Shown here: piece by piece, positions 27,760 to 37,402 of the stretch
Position numbering within the stretch: position 1 is the first letter of the stretch
Layout of the letters: every line of letters starts with the position of its first letter
NCBI RefSeq assembly: GCF_009295515.1
Contig: NZ_RQVV01000003.1
Span: 1 to 64,000, forward strand
Direction of reading: 5' to 3'
Source of the DNA: Erwinia endophytica
GTDB taxonomy: Bacteria > Pseudomonadota > Gammaproteobacteria > Enterobacterales > Enterobacteriaceae
DNA: 64,000 bases
Program-made: the position numbers and the translations under genes
Notes under the pieces: generated by a model
Told to the model about the DNA's origin: nothing
The model's input: the letters and a program-made list of their open reading frames with translations, nothing else
Database searches by the model: none

Positions 27760-29322
27760 ATGGAATTTCTTTTGGACCCCGCAATTTGGGGCGGTCTCCT
27801 GACGCTGGTCGTGCTGGAGATCGTGCTGGGCATTGATAACCTGGTGTTCATCGCCATTCTTGCCGATAAGTTACCGCCAAAGCAGCGGGATCATGCACGA
27901 CTGATTGGTCTCTCATTGGCATTGATCATGCGGTTGGGTCTGTTATCGCTGATTTCGTGGATGGTGACCCTGACTCGCCCGTTGTTCAGTGTAGGCGAAT
28001 TTGGTTTCTCTGGCCGTGATTTGATCCTGCTGGTGGGGGGCGTGTTCTTGCTATTTAAAGCCACCATGGAACTGCATGAACGGTTGGAAAACCGCGATCA
28101 CAGTGATAGCGGTCACAAAGGTTATGCCAGCTTCTGGGTCGTGGTGATTCAGATTGTGGTACTGGATGCCGTGTTCTCGCTTGATGCGGTGATCACTGCC
28201 ATCGGGATGGTCAACAATCTGGCGATTATGATGACCGCCGTGGTGATAGCCATGGGGATGATGTTGCTGGCCTCAAAACCGCTGACCCAGTTCGTCAATG
28301 CGCATCCGACGGTCGTGGTGCTGTGCCTGAGTTTCCTGCTGATGATTGGCCTGAGTCTGGTTGCCGAAGGTTTTGGGTTCCATATTCCAAAAGGTTACCT
28401 CTACGCCGCCATTGGTTTCTCGATCCTTATCGAGTTGTTTAACCAGATTGCGCGGGTTAACTTCATGCGCAACCAGGCCCGCAGACCGATGCGTGAACGT
28501 ACTGCTGAGGCGATTTTACGCATGATAGGGGGAAGCCGTAGCCGGGAAGCGAATAACAGTGAAGGGGCAGCAGCGGCAAAACATTTACCTCAGGAAGCGT
28601 TTAAAGACGAAGAACGTTACATGATCAGCGGTGTGTTGACCCTGGCTTCTCGCTCGGTGCGCAGTATCATGACACCGCGTGGCGATATCTCCTGGGTCGA
28701 TGCCACGCGTTCACCTGATGAAATCCGTATGCAACTGCTGGATACCCCGCACAGTCTGTTTCCTGTCTGCCGGGGCGAGTTGGATGAAATCATCGGCGTG
28801 GTGCGGGCGAAGGAACTCCTGGTGGCGCTGGGGAATGACATTGATGTGGCGGCATTTGCGGCTGCGACCCCGCCCATTATCGTGCCAGAAACGCTGGATC
28901 CGATTAACTTGCTGGGTGTTCTGCGGCGGGCGAAAGGCAGTTTCGTCGTGGTGACCAGCGAGTTTGGCGTGGTACAGGGATTGATTACGCCGCTGGATGT
29001 GCTGGAAGCGATTGCGGGTGAGTTCCCGGACGAAGATGAAACCCCGGATATTATCGCTGATGACAAGGGCTGGTTGGTGAAGGGGGGCACCGATTTGCAC
29101 TCGTTGCAGCAGGTGCTGGATACTCAGGTACTGGTTAATCCGGATGATGATCATGCCACGCTTGCGGGGCTATTGATTGCACAGAAAGGCCAGTTGCCGG
29201 TGGTGGGCGAAATTATTGAGCTGCCGTCGCTACGATTCGAGATAATGGAGGCGACGGACTACCGTATCGATCTGGTACGAGTGACCCGCATACGCCCGGT
29301 GGATGATGACCTGGATGAATAA
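27760..29322 (+). CDS. yoaE: TerC-family membrane protein with CBS and CorC domains (YoaE)
   Basis: 520 residues from the ATG at 27760, which has GGAG seven bases upstream; a TTG four codons earlier is open but less likely. About seven membrane helices of the TerC fold ([27 protein letters not shown]; the [10 protein letters not shown] and [10 protein letters not shown] repeats carry the paired acidic residues). A CBS pair (about 290-410, with [13 protein letters not shown]) and a CorC_HlyC domain (about 425-515) follow. Metal-ion export or homeostasis is a family inference. The preceding leader resembles a manganese riboswitch. Confidence 0.9.
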   Translation: MEFLLDPAIWGGLLTLVVLEIVLGIDNLVFIAILADKLPPKQRDHARLIGLSLALIMRLGLLSLISWMVTLTRPLFSVGEFGFSGRDLILLVGGVFLLFKATMELHERLENRDHSDSGHKGYASFWVVVIQIVVLDAVFSLDAVITAIGMVNNLAIMMTAVVIAMGMMLLASKPLTQFVNAHPTVVVLCLSFLLMIGLSLVAEGFGFHIPKGYLYAAIGFSILIELFNQIARVNFMRNQARRPMRERTAEAILRMIGGSRSREANNSEGAAAAKHLPQEAFKDEERYMISGVLTLASRSVRSIMTPRGDISWVDATRSPDEIRMQLLDTPHSLFPVCRGELDEIIGVVRAKELLVALGNDIDVAAFAAATPPIIVPETLDPINLLGVLRRAKGSFVVVTSEFGVVQGLITPLDVLEAIAGEFPDEDETPDIIADDKGWLVKGGTDLHSLQQVLDTQVLVNPDDDHATLAGLLIAQKGQLPVVGEIIELPSLRFEIMEATDYRIDLVRVTRIRPVDDDLDE

Positions 29323-29401
29323 CTCAGGTTAGTCGGGGGCACAGACAGTATGCGTGCGCGATGGGATAATTTGATATTAACCTGATAGCTGGCGGCGTGA
29401 A

Positions 29402-30766
29402 TCAGTCGCACTGCACCTTGATAGCCAGCCCCCCACGCGAAGTTTCGCGGTATTTGGCATTCATGTCTTTGCCTGTTTCATACATGGTTTCAATGACCTT
29501 ATCCAGCGAAACGCGAGCTTCGCTGGTCCGCCGCATCGCCATTCTGGCTGAGTTGATAGCCTTAACCGCCGCGATAGCATTGCGCTCAATACAAGGTACC
29601 TGAACCTGGCCGGCAACCGGATCACAAGTCAGCCCGAGGTTATGTTCCATGCCTATCTCTGCCGCTACGCAGACTTGCTCCGGGCTTGCTCCCAGCAGTT
29701 CAGCCAGACCGGCCGCCGCCATTGAGCAGGCGACGCCCACTTCGCCCTGGCAGCCCACTTCGGCCCCCGAGATTGAGGCGTTCATTTTATACAGGATGCC
29801 CACAGCTCCCGCCGCAAGAAAGTAACGGATAAAAATATCCGGACTGACGGATTGAATAAAATGATCGTAATACGCCAGCACCGCCGGGACAATGCCACAG
29901 GCTCCGTTGGTCGGTGCGGTGACCACACGGCCACCGGCGGCATTCTCTTCATTGACGGCCAGGGCAAACATGTTGACCCAGTCGATAACGTTCATGGGAT
30001 CGCTGGAAAGCTTGTCGGAAGAAACCAGCAGGCGGCGCAGAGCAGAGGCGCGACGAGGCACACGTAGCGGGCCGGGCAGTACGCCCTCAGTATTCAGACC
30101 GCGATCGATACAGTCGCGCATATTTTGCCAGACATCGGCAAAATAACGTTCAATATCGGCCCTGCTGTGCAGGGCGAGCTCGTTTTTCATTACCAGGCCG
30201 GAAAGCGACAGGCCCGTTTGATGGCAATGAGCCAGCAGCGCGTTGGCTGAGTTGAACGGATAGGGCACCGAGACTTCATTCAGCGTGGGCTGACCGAAGT
30301 GTTCTTCATCAACAATAAATCCGCCGCCGATGGAATAATAGGTATTGCTGTAGACTAACGCCTCATTGGAAAAGGCGCTGATGCGCATACCGTTTTCATG
30401 CAGTGACAGATTATCGCCGCGAAACACCATGCCGTCCTCACGACGGAAATCGACTTCATGACGACCATTAGCCAGCAGTAAACGCTGGCGCTGTTCAACG
30501 TCACGGATAAAGCCGGGGATATTGTCGATATCCACGCTTTCTGGTGAAGCGCCGGATAATCCCATAATAATGGCGATATCAGTATGGTGGCCTTTCCCGG
30601 TCAGCGATAACGAACCATAAATCTCTACGGTGATGCGCGTGACGCTTTCCAGAGCATCACGCTTTAGCAGATCGTCAACAAATTGTTTGCCCGCTTTCAT
30701 TGGGCCCACGGTGTGAGAGCTGGATGGACCTATGCCTATCTTGAACATGTCGAAAACGCTAATCAC
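29402..30766 (-). CDS. sdaA: L-serine ammonia-lyase (4Fe-4S)
   Basis: 454 residues, the same as E. coli SdaA. The N-terminal beta domain begins MISVFDMFKIGIGPSSSHTVGPM; the C-terminal alpha domain holds the iron-sulfur Cys residues (APTNGACGIVPAVL, GCQGEVGVACSMAAAGL, CDPVAGQVQVPCIERN). It deaminates L-serine to pyruvate and ammonia in the cytoplasm. Convergent with yoaE; 79 bases between them hold no clear terminator. Confidence 0.96.
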   Translation of the reverse strand: MISVFDMFKIGIGPSSSHTVGPMKAGKQFVDDLLKRDALESVTRITVEIYGSLSLTGKGHHTDIAIIMGLSGASPESVDIDNIPGFIRDVEQRQRLLLANGRHEVDFRREDGMVFRGDNLSLHENGMRISAFSNEALVYSNTYYSIGGGFIVDEEHFGQPTLNEVSVPYPFNSANALLAHCHQTGLSLSGLVMKNELALHSRADIERYFADVWQNMRDCIDRGLNTEGVLPGPLRVPRRASALRRLLVSSDKLSSDPMNVIDWVNMFALAVNEENAAGGRVVTAPTNGACGIVPAVLAYYDHFIQSVSPDIFIRYFLAAGAVGILYKMNASISGAEVGCQGEVGVACSMAAAGLAELLGASPEQVCVAAEIGMEHNLGLTCDPVAGQVQVPCIERNAIAAVKAINSARMAMRRTSEARVSLDKVIETMYETGKDMNAKYRETSRGGLAIKVQCD

Positions 30767-31110
30767 ACTTTGCTCCTTAACCGCGTAACTGGAGGCATCC
30801 GGAAACTGACACGGTAATAATAATCATCCGGCGAAAGATCATCGCATGAAATAAATTAATCCGCTAAGGGTCATAATATAATGGTAACAGACGAGGTGAC
30901 TGACCGCTCTGTGTTGAGAAATGCCCTGTCTTAACTCAGGTAAAGCGCGAGAATGATGCGACACCGGACGCCCTGATAATTTGCGCGATAATATAAATTA
31001 TTTTGCCTGATTGTGCAGTGGTTTATTGGGTTTTTTGGCCTTATTTTTGCTTAAAAATGGTGGGGGTCAGTACTGTTTCATTCAGCTCAAGTGAATCATT
31101 GGGTACGCGG
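30767..31110. other. sdaA upstream / nudL downstream region
   Basis: About 340 bases with no supported gene. It must contain the sdaA promoter (minus strand) and the end of the pabB-nudL transcript. I see no strong terminator or operator. Confidence 0.4.
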
Positions 31111-31683
31111 TTATTTCGCCACCTGCAGGCTGAGTTGACGAATGATCCCGGCGGTCATTCCCCAGATGAAATAATCCTCAAACCATGAAATCCATACCCG
31201 ATGGGGCAGACCATGACGCTGAATATCGAGCGGGGAGTAACGATGTAGATTCAGCGCTTCCTGCAGGGGGATTTCAAATACCGATGCGACTTCCCCTGTG
31301 CTGGCATGCCAGCGCACCGTTTCAGGCAAAATACCGACCACCGGCGTAACCTGAATACCGCTGCTGCTGATTACCGCAGGCAGCACGCCGACGATGCGCA
31401 CACTGGCGCGGGGAATCGCCACTTCTTCCTCGGCTTCGCGCAGCGCGGTCACGATCAGTGAACTGTCTTCTTTGTCTACCATACCGCCCGGAAAGGCGAC
31501 CTGCCCTGGATGTTTCCTCAACGTCGCTGCCCGCTGGGTGAGTAGTAGCGTGGGGTGTGGGCGATCGATAATCGGGACTAACACGGCGGCGCGCCGGGCG
31601 GCTAGTGATGCCGCCTGACGTGTGGGACGCTGAAGCGCAAAGCGGCTCATAAACTGAGCCAGAGTCAGAGAAGCGTCAGACAT
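31111..31683 (-). CDS. nudL: Nudix hydrolase NudL (CoA-type)
   Basis: 190 residues, E. coli NudL 192. The Nudix box is [23 protein letters not shown] (positions about 66-88), with the conserved Gly, Glu and REAEEE core; upstream [22 protein letters not shown] is the NudL/CoA-pyrophosphatase form. The start overlaps the end of pabB by eight bases, so they are coupled. Confidence 0.92.
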   Translation of the reverse strand: MSDASLTLAQFMSRFALQRPTRQAASLAARRAAVLVPIIDRPHPTLLLTQRAATLRKHPGQVAFPGGMVDKEDSSLIVTALREAEEEVAIPRASVRIVGVLPAVISSSGIQVTPVVGILPETVRWHASTGEVASVFEIPLQEALNLHRYSPLDIQRHGLPHRVWISWFEDYFIWGMTAGIIRQLSLQVAK

Positions 31684-33040
31684 CGCACTGTTCCAGACAG
31701 GGGAGAATGCAATTCAGTTTATCGAAGGTTTCCTGATATTCCGCCTGCTCAAGGCTGTCGGCGACGATCCCACCGCCCGCGGTGCAGTACAGTTGTTCTC
31801 TTTCTGCGGTGATCGTCCGGATGGCGATACTGGTATCCATCCGGCCACAAACGCTGAGATAACCGATGCTGCCGCACCAGGCATTACGCCGGTGGGGTTC
31901 CAGCTCGTCAATGATTTCCATTGCCCGGATTTTCGGCGCGCCGGTGATAGAACCGCCAGGAAAACAGGCGCGTAGCAGATCGCAGGCATGCAGTTCAGGT
32001 TTCAGGGTGGCGGTAATGGTACTGACCAGGTGATGAACCGCAGGGAAAGGCTCCACCACAAACAATTCAGGAACCCGGACACTGCCAGGGCTTGCCACGC
32101 GACCTATATCGTTGCGTAGCAGATCAACAATCATCAGATTCTCCGCGCGGTCTTTGGGCGATTGCGCTAATTTCTCAGCCTGTCGCTGATCGGCTTGTGG
32201 ATCGCTAAGACGGGGAAGTGTGCCTTTTATCGGTCGGGTTTCTACTTTGCCGTCGGCTATTTTCAGGAAACGTTCTGGTGACAGGCTTAAAATCGTACTT
32301 TCTGGTAGCCGAATAAACGCACTGAAAGGCGCCCGGTTTTGCTTATTCAACAACTGAAAGGCTTGCCATTCATCCCCGCGATAGCCAACCTGAAAGCGTT
32401 GAGCAAGATTGATTTGGTAACAGTCGCCGCTGCGTAATAACGCCTGTACCCGACGGAATTTTTCACCATATTGCTGACGAGTCATATTCGACTGCCACGC
32501 GCTGGTCAGGCAGAACGCGTCAACATGGCGTGGCGGCTGCAGAGCGTTCAGCCAGTTTAGCCGGGCCTGGGTGCCGCCATGATCGACCAGCGTCAATGTC
32601 TTAAGATGATGGTCGGCAATCAACGCCCAGTCATAAATACCGACAGCCATATCCGGTGTCTGAAGATCCTGTAACGCTTGCTGAGGAAGTTTTTCGAATC
32701 GGCGGCCTAAATCATAACCAAACAGACCCAACGCACCGCCCTGAAAAGGGACGTTGCTGCTTTCTTCAGCCTCCAGCCCGCAGGTTTTCAGTGTATTCTG
32801 TAACAGGGCCAGCGGATCTTCATGGCTTTCCACCACGCTTTGCGCATCCGCGATACGGGTGGTTTCGCCCACGGTAGTGAGGGTACGTAGCGGGTCAGCG
32901 ACCATAATATCAAAGCGATTATCACTGTGAGCGGCAAAACCTGAATGCAGCAGCATCGCCCATGGTTGTCCGGAGATACATGCAAACAGATCCTCAAGCG
33001 CTTCCGGGGTATACTTCAGAGAATAATAAACAGGCGACAT
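31676..33040 (-). CDS. pabB: Aminodeoxychorismate synthase component I
   Basis: 454 residues from the ATG at 33040 ([15 protein letters not shown]), E. coli PabB 453. In-frame ATGs at 33064 and 33085 would add up to 15 residues; homology favours 33040, although the RBS there is poor. Chorismate-binding fold with PIKGTLPR (catalytic Lys), [28 protein letters not shown] and [16 protein letters not shown]. It makes 4-amino-4-deoxychorismate with PabA for folate synthesis. Divergent from yoaH. Confidence 0.94.
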   Translation of the reverse strand: MSPVYYSLKYTPEALEDLFACISGQPWAMLLHSGFAAHSDNRFDIMVADPLRTLTTVGETTRIADAQSVVESHEDPLALLQNTLKTCGLEAEESSNVPFQGGALGLFGYDLGRRFEKLPQQALQDLQTPDMAVGIYDWALIADHHLKTLTLVDHGGTQARLNWLNALQPPRHVDAFCLTSAWQSNMTRQQYGEKFRRVQALLRSGDCYQINLAQRFQVGYRGDEWQAFQLLNKQNRAPFSAFIRLPESTILSLSPERFLKIADGKVETRPIKGTLPRLSDPQADQRQAEKLAQSPKDRAENLMIVDLLRNDIGRVASPGSVRVPELFVVEPFPAVHHLVSTITATLKPELHACDLLRACFPGGSITGAPKIRAMEIIDELEPHRRNAWCGSIGYLSVCGRMDTSIAIRTITAEREQLYCTAGGGIVADSLEQAEYQETFDKLNCILPCLEQCDV

Positions 33041-33151
33041 AAAATTTAAGCAGATCGATACCATAACAGGTGCTAAGCCTGACATATTTTTCTGTCGCTG
33101 GCATCTGTTTGTTTCGGGTGAAATAATCCGCGTATTTCAACAGGAGGAGTG

Positions 33152-33340
33152 ATGATTACTGGCTTACCGGCGCTGTCGCATGAGCAGCAGCAACAGGCGG
33201 TTGAACGCATTCAGGAACTGATGTCTGAAGGAATGAGCAGCGGTCAGGCGATTCAAGTGGTGGCGGCGGAAATCCGCGAAACGCACACCGGAGAGATGAT
33301 AGCCGTTCGTTTTGAAGATGATGAGGACGACGTGGAGTAA
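33152..33340 (+). CDS. yoaH: UPF0181 protein YoaH
   Basis: 62 residues from the ATG at 33152, preceded by AGGAGG; a GTG three bases earlier is also open. Conserved [20 protein letters not shown] and [14 protein letters not shown], with an acidic tail (EDDEDDVE). Function unknown. Two bases separate its stop from the next gene, so they are translationally linked. Confidence 0.88.
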   Translation: MITGLPALSHEQQQQAVERIQELMSEGMSSGQAIQVVAAEIRETHTGEMIAVRFEDDEDDVE

Positions 33341-33342
33341 CG

Positions 33343-34365
33343 GTGCGACAAGAGAGCCGCTTGCAGAAGAAAACAGAAGCTATTCTACGGGGAATTTGGG
33401 GCGGTTTACTGTGCTGTGGTTTGAGTTATTTTTCGCAGGCCATTGCGGCTGACTGGCCTGCAGGAGTAACAGAACAAACCTTCACTATCAGCGATGCCGC
33501 AGGCAATTTTCATTACTTTATCGCCAACCTGCCGGCCACAAAAAATACCACCACGGTATTGATTGTGATGCACGGTCATCCACGGGACATCGGTGCCACT
33601 CTGGATGCAGCCTTGCTGGCTGCGCACGATAATCCTGCCGCCCGTCAGGTGCCGATTATCGCCCCGTTTTTTCAGGTTTCCGCCGCTCAGTCCAGCCACT
33701 GTGATTCGCCAGGCCTGCCCGCGGCATTACCGGCTGATACGCTGTGGAACTGCCACAGCTGGCTTGAGGGTGGGCTGGATAGCAAGGGGAAATTAAGCGC
33801 ATTTCAGGCTATAGACCAGTTGATTGCGCAGCTGAAGCAACACTGGCCGGCATTGCGGCAAGTCACCCTGGCGGGTTTCTCCGCTGGCGGGCAGTTTGTG
33901 CAACACTATGTGGCGTTTGCCAGACCGCCAGAGGGTGTGCACCTGCGTTATGTGATTGGCGATCCTGGCAGTTGGCTCTATTTTGACCGACGTCAGGACA
34001 CCACTGACTGCCTGTCAATTAACGACTGGAAGTATGGACTGAACCGTGTACCGGGATGGCTAACCCAGCAAGTGGCCGGTGCGCGGGAGCGGTATCGGGC
34101 GGCAGACATCAGCTATCTTGAAGGCGGCGACGATCATGGCAAGGGGCGGGGCGTGTATTACCGGATTCTTGATAAGTCCTGCGCGGCTGATAGTCAGGGA
34201 CGTTACCGGCTGGAGCGGGGTATCCGTTACGCGCAGTATGATCGTGAAGTATTAAAACCACTCAAACCGCATCGACTCAGGGTGGTGGACGGTTGTCGTC
34301 ACGATGTTCGGTGTGTCTTTTCATCGCCAGCGGGCAGACAGGTGCTTTTCGCGCCGTCGCGCTAA
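33343..34365 (+). CDS. Exported alpha/beta hydrolase
   Basis: 340 residues with a GTG start two bases after yoaH (GGAG six bases before). A signal peptide is predicted, with a hydrophobic core GIWGGLLCCGLSYFS and cleavage near AIAAD. Alpha/beta-hydrolase features: VLIVMHGHP oxyanion strand, GFSAGG nucleophile elbow (Ser near residue 180) and a late His in DGCRHDV. Several Cys residues suggest disulfides in the periplasm or outside. Family unknown to me; an esterase acting on plant polymers is possible but unproven. No counterpart is found in the E. coli yoaH-yoaB region. Confidence 0.75.
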   Translation: MRQESRLQKKTEAILRGIWGGLLCCGLSYFSQAIAADWPAGVTEQTFTISDAAGNFHYFIANLPATKNTTTVLIVMHGHPRDIGATLDAALLAAHDNPAARQVPIIAPFFQVSAAQSSHCDSPGLPAALPADTLWNCHSWLEGGLDSKGKLSAFQAIDQLIAQLKQHWPALRQVTLAGFSAGGQFVQHYVAFARPPEGVHLRYVIGDPGSWLYFDRRQDTTDCLSINDWKYGLNRVPGWLTQQVAGARERYRAADISYLEGGDDHGKGRGVYYRILDKSCAADSQGRYRLERGIRYAQYDREVLKPLKPHRLRVVDGCRHDVRCVFSSPAGRQVLFAPSR

Positions 34366-34379
34366 AGCACCGGTGTTAA

Positions 34380-34733
34380 CTACTTCGCCGCGACAATTTT
34401 GATTTCTACCCGATATTTCGGGTTCATCAGTCCGGCCTGCACGGTGCAGCGTACGGGCGCGTTGCCTGGCGAAACCCAGGCATCCCAGGCGCGATTCATG
34501 GCCGGAAAGTCTTCTTTATTTACCAGAAAGATGGTGGCGTCCAGGATACGGCTTTTATCCGAGCCGAGTTGGGTAAGGGTACGGTCAATGACCGCCAGGG
34601 CATTAGCCGTTTGCGCCTGTGCATCCTCATCCAGATTTTCCGGAACGCTGGTGTAATAAATCGTATCATTGTAGATGACCGCTTCAGACATGCGGTGCGC
34701 TACTGGCTCAACTCTTATTATTTCCTTCGACAT
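34380..34733 (-). CDS. yoaB: RidA-family protein YoaB
   Basis: 117 residues, E. coli YoaB 114. Conserved YYTSVPENLDEDAQAQTANALA, DATIFLVNKEDFPAMN and the RidA signature region APVRCTVQAGLMNPKYRVEIKIVA, with the Arg and Glu of the reactive pocket. RidA proteins hydrolyse reactive enamine/imine intermediates; the YoaB subgroup's own substrate is not established. Convergent with the exported hydrolase. Confidence 0.9.
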   Translation of the reverse strand: MSKEIIRVEPVAHRMSEAVIYNDTIYYTSVPENLDEDAQAQTANALAVIDRTLTQLGSDKSRILDATIFLVNKEDFPAMNRAWDAWVSPGNAPVRCTVQAGLMNPKYRVEIKIVAAK

Positions 34734-35012
34734 ATCAATACCTTAATTGTATTTTGTTGCGTTATTCAAATCAAAGTGGGGCAAATTTGGGACGTTCCAG
34801 GTAAAAATATCATCAATTTGCTTCGCGTGCAGAGACAAATGACCTGAAGAAAAGAGGGCATATGTTTTCACCGTTATCAGTGGGTTACCCCATCCGGCAG
34901 GCCACTGTCGCTCTGCTTCTCCACCGCCACACCCGGTTGAATTTCATGTCGGGATTGGTGCACCGGGTGTGTTGATGTAGAATTTGACTGTTATGACGTT
35001 TAGGATACGGAA

Positions 35013-36089
35013 ATGTCTACTTTTGAACGTAAAATGAAAATATTGGGAGGGATCCTCAATCTCTTCAGAAGAAGTTCACGAATCAGCCCGGATCGTTTAG
35101 ATTTTGCCCAAACAAAGAATATTGTAGTAATAAACAACAAACGGCTTGGGGATTTTTTATTTTGTACGCCAGCGATAAGGGCGCTTAAAGATGCCAATCC
35201 CGCGGTGAAAATAATGGCCGTCATAAGCCCAAAGAATAAAGGTCTTATCGCTGATTGTCCTTATATAGATAGCGTGATGTATATGGAGGAAAGTGTTTTT
35301 TCATCCATTAAGATCGGGTGTCTTCTTCGTAAATACCGTCCGGAACTGGGTATCATTTTTCATTCTAAAAATCCATATGGTTTTATTGTATTAACCTGTG
35401 CGGGTGTTTATTGCCTGCTGAAACATTACTTTGGTAATGAAAAAAAAGTGTTGCTCAGTGTTTGTGATGCGTCTGTTATTGGAGGGCGCTTCCCTCCCGT
35501 TAAAAATAATTTAGAACTTGTCGGAACGTTAGGGGTAAGGATTACCGGGAAAGATATGTTCTATCCCTCGCCCGTTGGGCCGAAGTCCGGTAGTGGAAAA
35601 AGTGTGGGTATACAGTTAGGTGCATCAGGGGTGGGGCGTTATTTCCCTACCGAGACCGCAGCGATTGTTGTTGAAGAAATCGCGAGAAAAAATCCAGAAT
35701 ATACTTTTCATTTGTTCGGGAACCCGGCTGAGAGACATCTATCGACAGATTTTTTTCGCCACCTGGATGAAGAGTTTAAAAGCAATGTGGTAGACCACAT
35801 TGGTAAAACATCACTGCAAGAGTTGGCTGAACGCATAAATAATGTTGCTGTGCTAATTACGCCTGATACAGGATGTCTGCATATTGCCACCGCGTTGCGC
35901 ACAAAAACAGTCGGCCTTTTTCTGGCTAAACAACCCAATGCGAGTATTCCTCAACAGGATGCTGAACTTCACCAGGTTCTTTATGCTGCTGACTATTCCG
36001 GTGGAACACTGGAGACGGCGAGTAAAAGCAAATTATCAACGATACCCGCTGAAGATATAGTAAAAATGGTGGCTCGGGCTTTATCCTGA
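35013..36089 (+). CDS. Glycosyltransferase family 9 (heptosyltransferase-like)
   Basis: 358 residues. RLGDFLFCTPAIRALKDANP near residue 44 is the acceptor-side start of ADP-heptose:LPS heptosyltransferases, and ITPDTGCLHIATALRTKTVGLF near 285 is the nucleotide-sugar site (conserved Asp and His). This is a GT-B fold acting at the cytoplasmic face of the inner membrane. RBS AGGA, nine bases before ATG. It is a lone gene without other LPS genes nearby and somewhat AT-richer than its neighbours, so horizontal gain is likely. The exact sugar is unknown. Confidence 0.75.
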   Translation: MSTFERKMKILGGILNLFRRSSRISPDRLDFAQTKNIVVINNKRLGDFLFCTPAIRALKDANPAVKIMAVISPKNKGLIADCPYIDSVMYMEESVFSSIKIGCLLRKYRPELGIIFHSKNPYGFIVLTCAGVYCLLKHYFGNEKKVLLSVCDASVIGGRFPPVKNNLELVGTLGVRITGKDMFYPSPVGPKSGSGKSVGIQLGASGVGRYFPTETAAIVVEEIARKNPEYTFHLFGNPAERHLSTDFFRHLDEEFKSNVVDHIGKTSLQELAERINNVAVLITPDTGCLHIATALRTKTVGLFLAKQPNASIPQQDAELHQVLYAADYSGGTLETASKSKLSTIPAEDIVKMVARALS

Positions 36090-36129
36090 ACAGGATGACG
36101 AGGAGCTTGCCGGATAAGCTTGAATAGAT

Positions 36130-36168
36130 AAAAAACCCGCCAGTTACCCGTTGCGCGGGCTGGCGGGA
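36130..36168 (-). terminator. Intrinsic terminator of the sulfonate-binding gene
   Basis: On the minus strand CCCGCCAG / CTGGCGGG form an eight-bp stem (36136-36143 with 36160-36167) followed by TTTTT. Its orientation serves transcripts coming from 37311. Confidence 0.75.
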
Positions 36169-36357
36169 AGGAAGTAAATTTTGCATACTCGTGATGGGTC
36201 GCATCACCGGGTATTGATACTATCCCCTGTAACATCAACAAATCATAAACTGTATCTATTCTGCGATGATTAATAACGTCATTATTGCGGCCCGCGTACC
36301 GGACTATTGGCACTGGAGGTCTGTCACCACAGAGTAAAATGCTGCGCTGATCCGATG

Positions 36358-37311
36358 TTATTGCTTATCCAGCGACCATCTCGCGCTGTTAACGTCAATT
36401 TTCACCGGTAGCAGGCCAGTCTGGCTGAATTTATCCGCCAGCTGTTGTTGCTCTTTAAAGACCTCCGGGGTCATGCGTTCGGCACCAAACGGCATTCTGC
36501 TGATGGAGCGTTGCCAGATGGGTTGCGGCAGACCTGTGGAGGTAGCGAGAATTTTTGCCGTTTGTTGTGGATTTTTATTCGCCCAGTCGCTCAGCGAGCT
36601 CAGCTCATCAACCACCTGTTTCGCCGTCTGCGGATAAGTTTCGGCAAATTTACGGCTGGCAAGATAGAACGTGTAGTGCGGTACCAGGCCTTCCGCATTC
36701 TTCACCAGGCGAGCCTTCGCATTGGTTTCCACTTCGGCATAATATGGATCCCAGATAACCCAGGCATCAATCGCACCACGCTGAAATGCCGCACGGGCAT
36801 CGGCAGGCGGCAGATAAACCGGGGTGATATCCTGGTAGCTCAGCCCGGCATTTTCCAGCGCGCTGACCAGCAGATAATTGACATCTGATCCCTTGTTCAG
36901 CGCCACCCGCTTACCTTTGAGGTCAGCAACGGTTTTGATAGCTGAGTTTTCCGGCACCACGATAGCCTCTGTTTTCGGGTTAGCCGGGGAGTGAGCCAGA
37001 TAGACCAGGTCAGCTTTAGCGGCCTGGGCGAAAGCCGGGGGCGCATCACCGGTGGCGGCCAGATCGATGCTGCCGACATTCAGCCCTTCCAGCATCTGTG
37101 GTCCGGCCGGAAATTCCACCCAGTGCACGGCAATCCCCTGTTTTTTGAAGTCTGTGTCAAGTGTCCCCCGGTATTTTAGCAGCGCGAAGATATTGGCCTT
37201 CTGATAGCCAATATTCACTGTTTTGGGGACGGTTTCCGCCTGTGATGACTGGATGGTACTGGTCAATAATGCTGCGGTAATCAGGCCGCTAAGCAGATAT
37301 TTTTTCATCAT
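36358..37311 (-). CDS. Aliphatic sulfonate ABC transporter substrate-binding protein (SsuA-like)
   Basis: 317 residues with signal peptide MMKKYLLSGLITAALLTSTI..SSQA. NMT1/SsuA fold: VNIGYQKANIFALLKYRG, WVEFPAGPQMLEGLNVGSIDLAATGDAPP, DLKGKRVALNKGSDVNYLL, and RGAIDAWVIWDPYYAE. It captures alkanesulfonates or taurine-like compounds in the periplasm as sulfur source. No permease, ATPase or sulfonatase is next to it in the window; it is an isolated gene with its own terminator, beside the organosulfur pseudogenes. Confidence 0.88.
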   Translation of the reverse strand: MMKKYLLSGLITAALLTSTIQSSQAETVPKTVNIGYQKANIFALLKYRGTLDTDFKKQGIAVHWVEFPAGPQMLEGLNVGSIDLAATGDAPPAFAQAAKADLVYLAHSPANPKTEAIVVPENSAIKTVADLKGKRVALNKGSDVNYLLVSALENAGLSYQDITPVYLPPADARAAFQRGAIDAWVIWDPYYAEVETNAKARLVKNAEGLVPHYTFYLASRKFAETYPQTAKQVVDELSSLSDWANKNPQQTAKILATSTGLPQPIWQRSISRMPFGAERMTPEVFKEQQQLADKFSQTGLLPVKIDVNSARWSLDKQ

Positions 37312-37402
37312 ATTTCCCTGAAAACGAGTTGGTGTCAGCGCAACATAGCAAACGGTGATAAATCCGTTTAATGAGTAAAAATCATATCGTTAGCAGAAAA
37401 AC

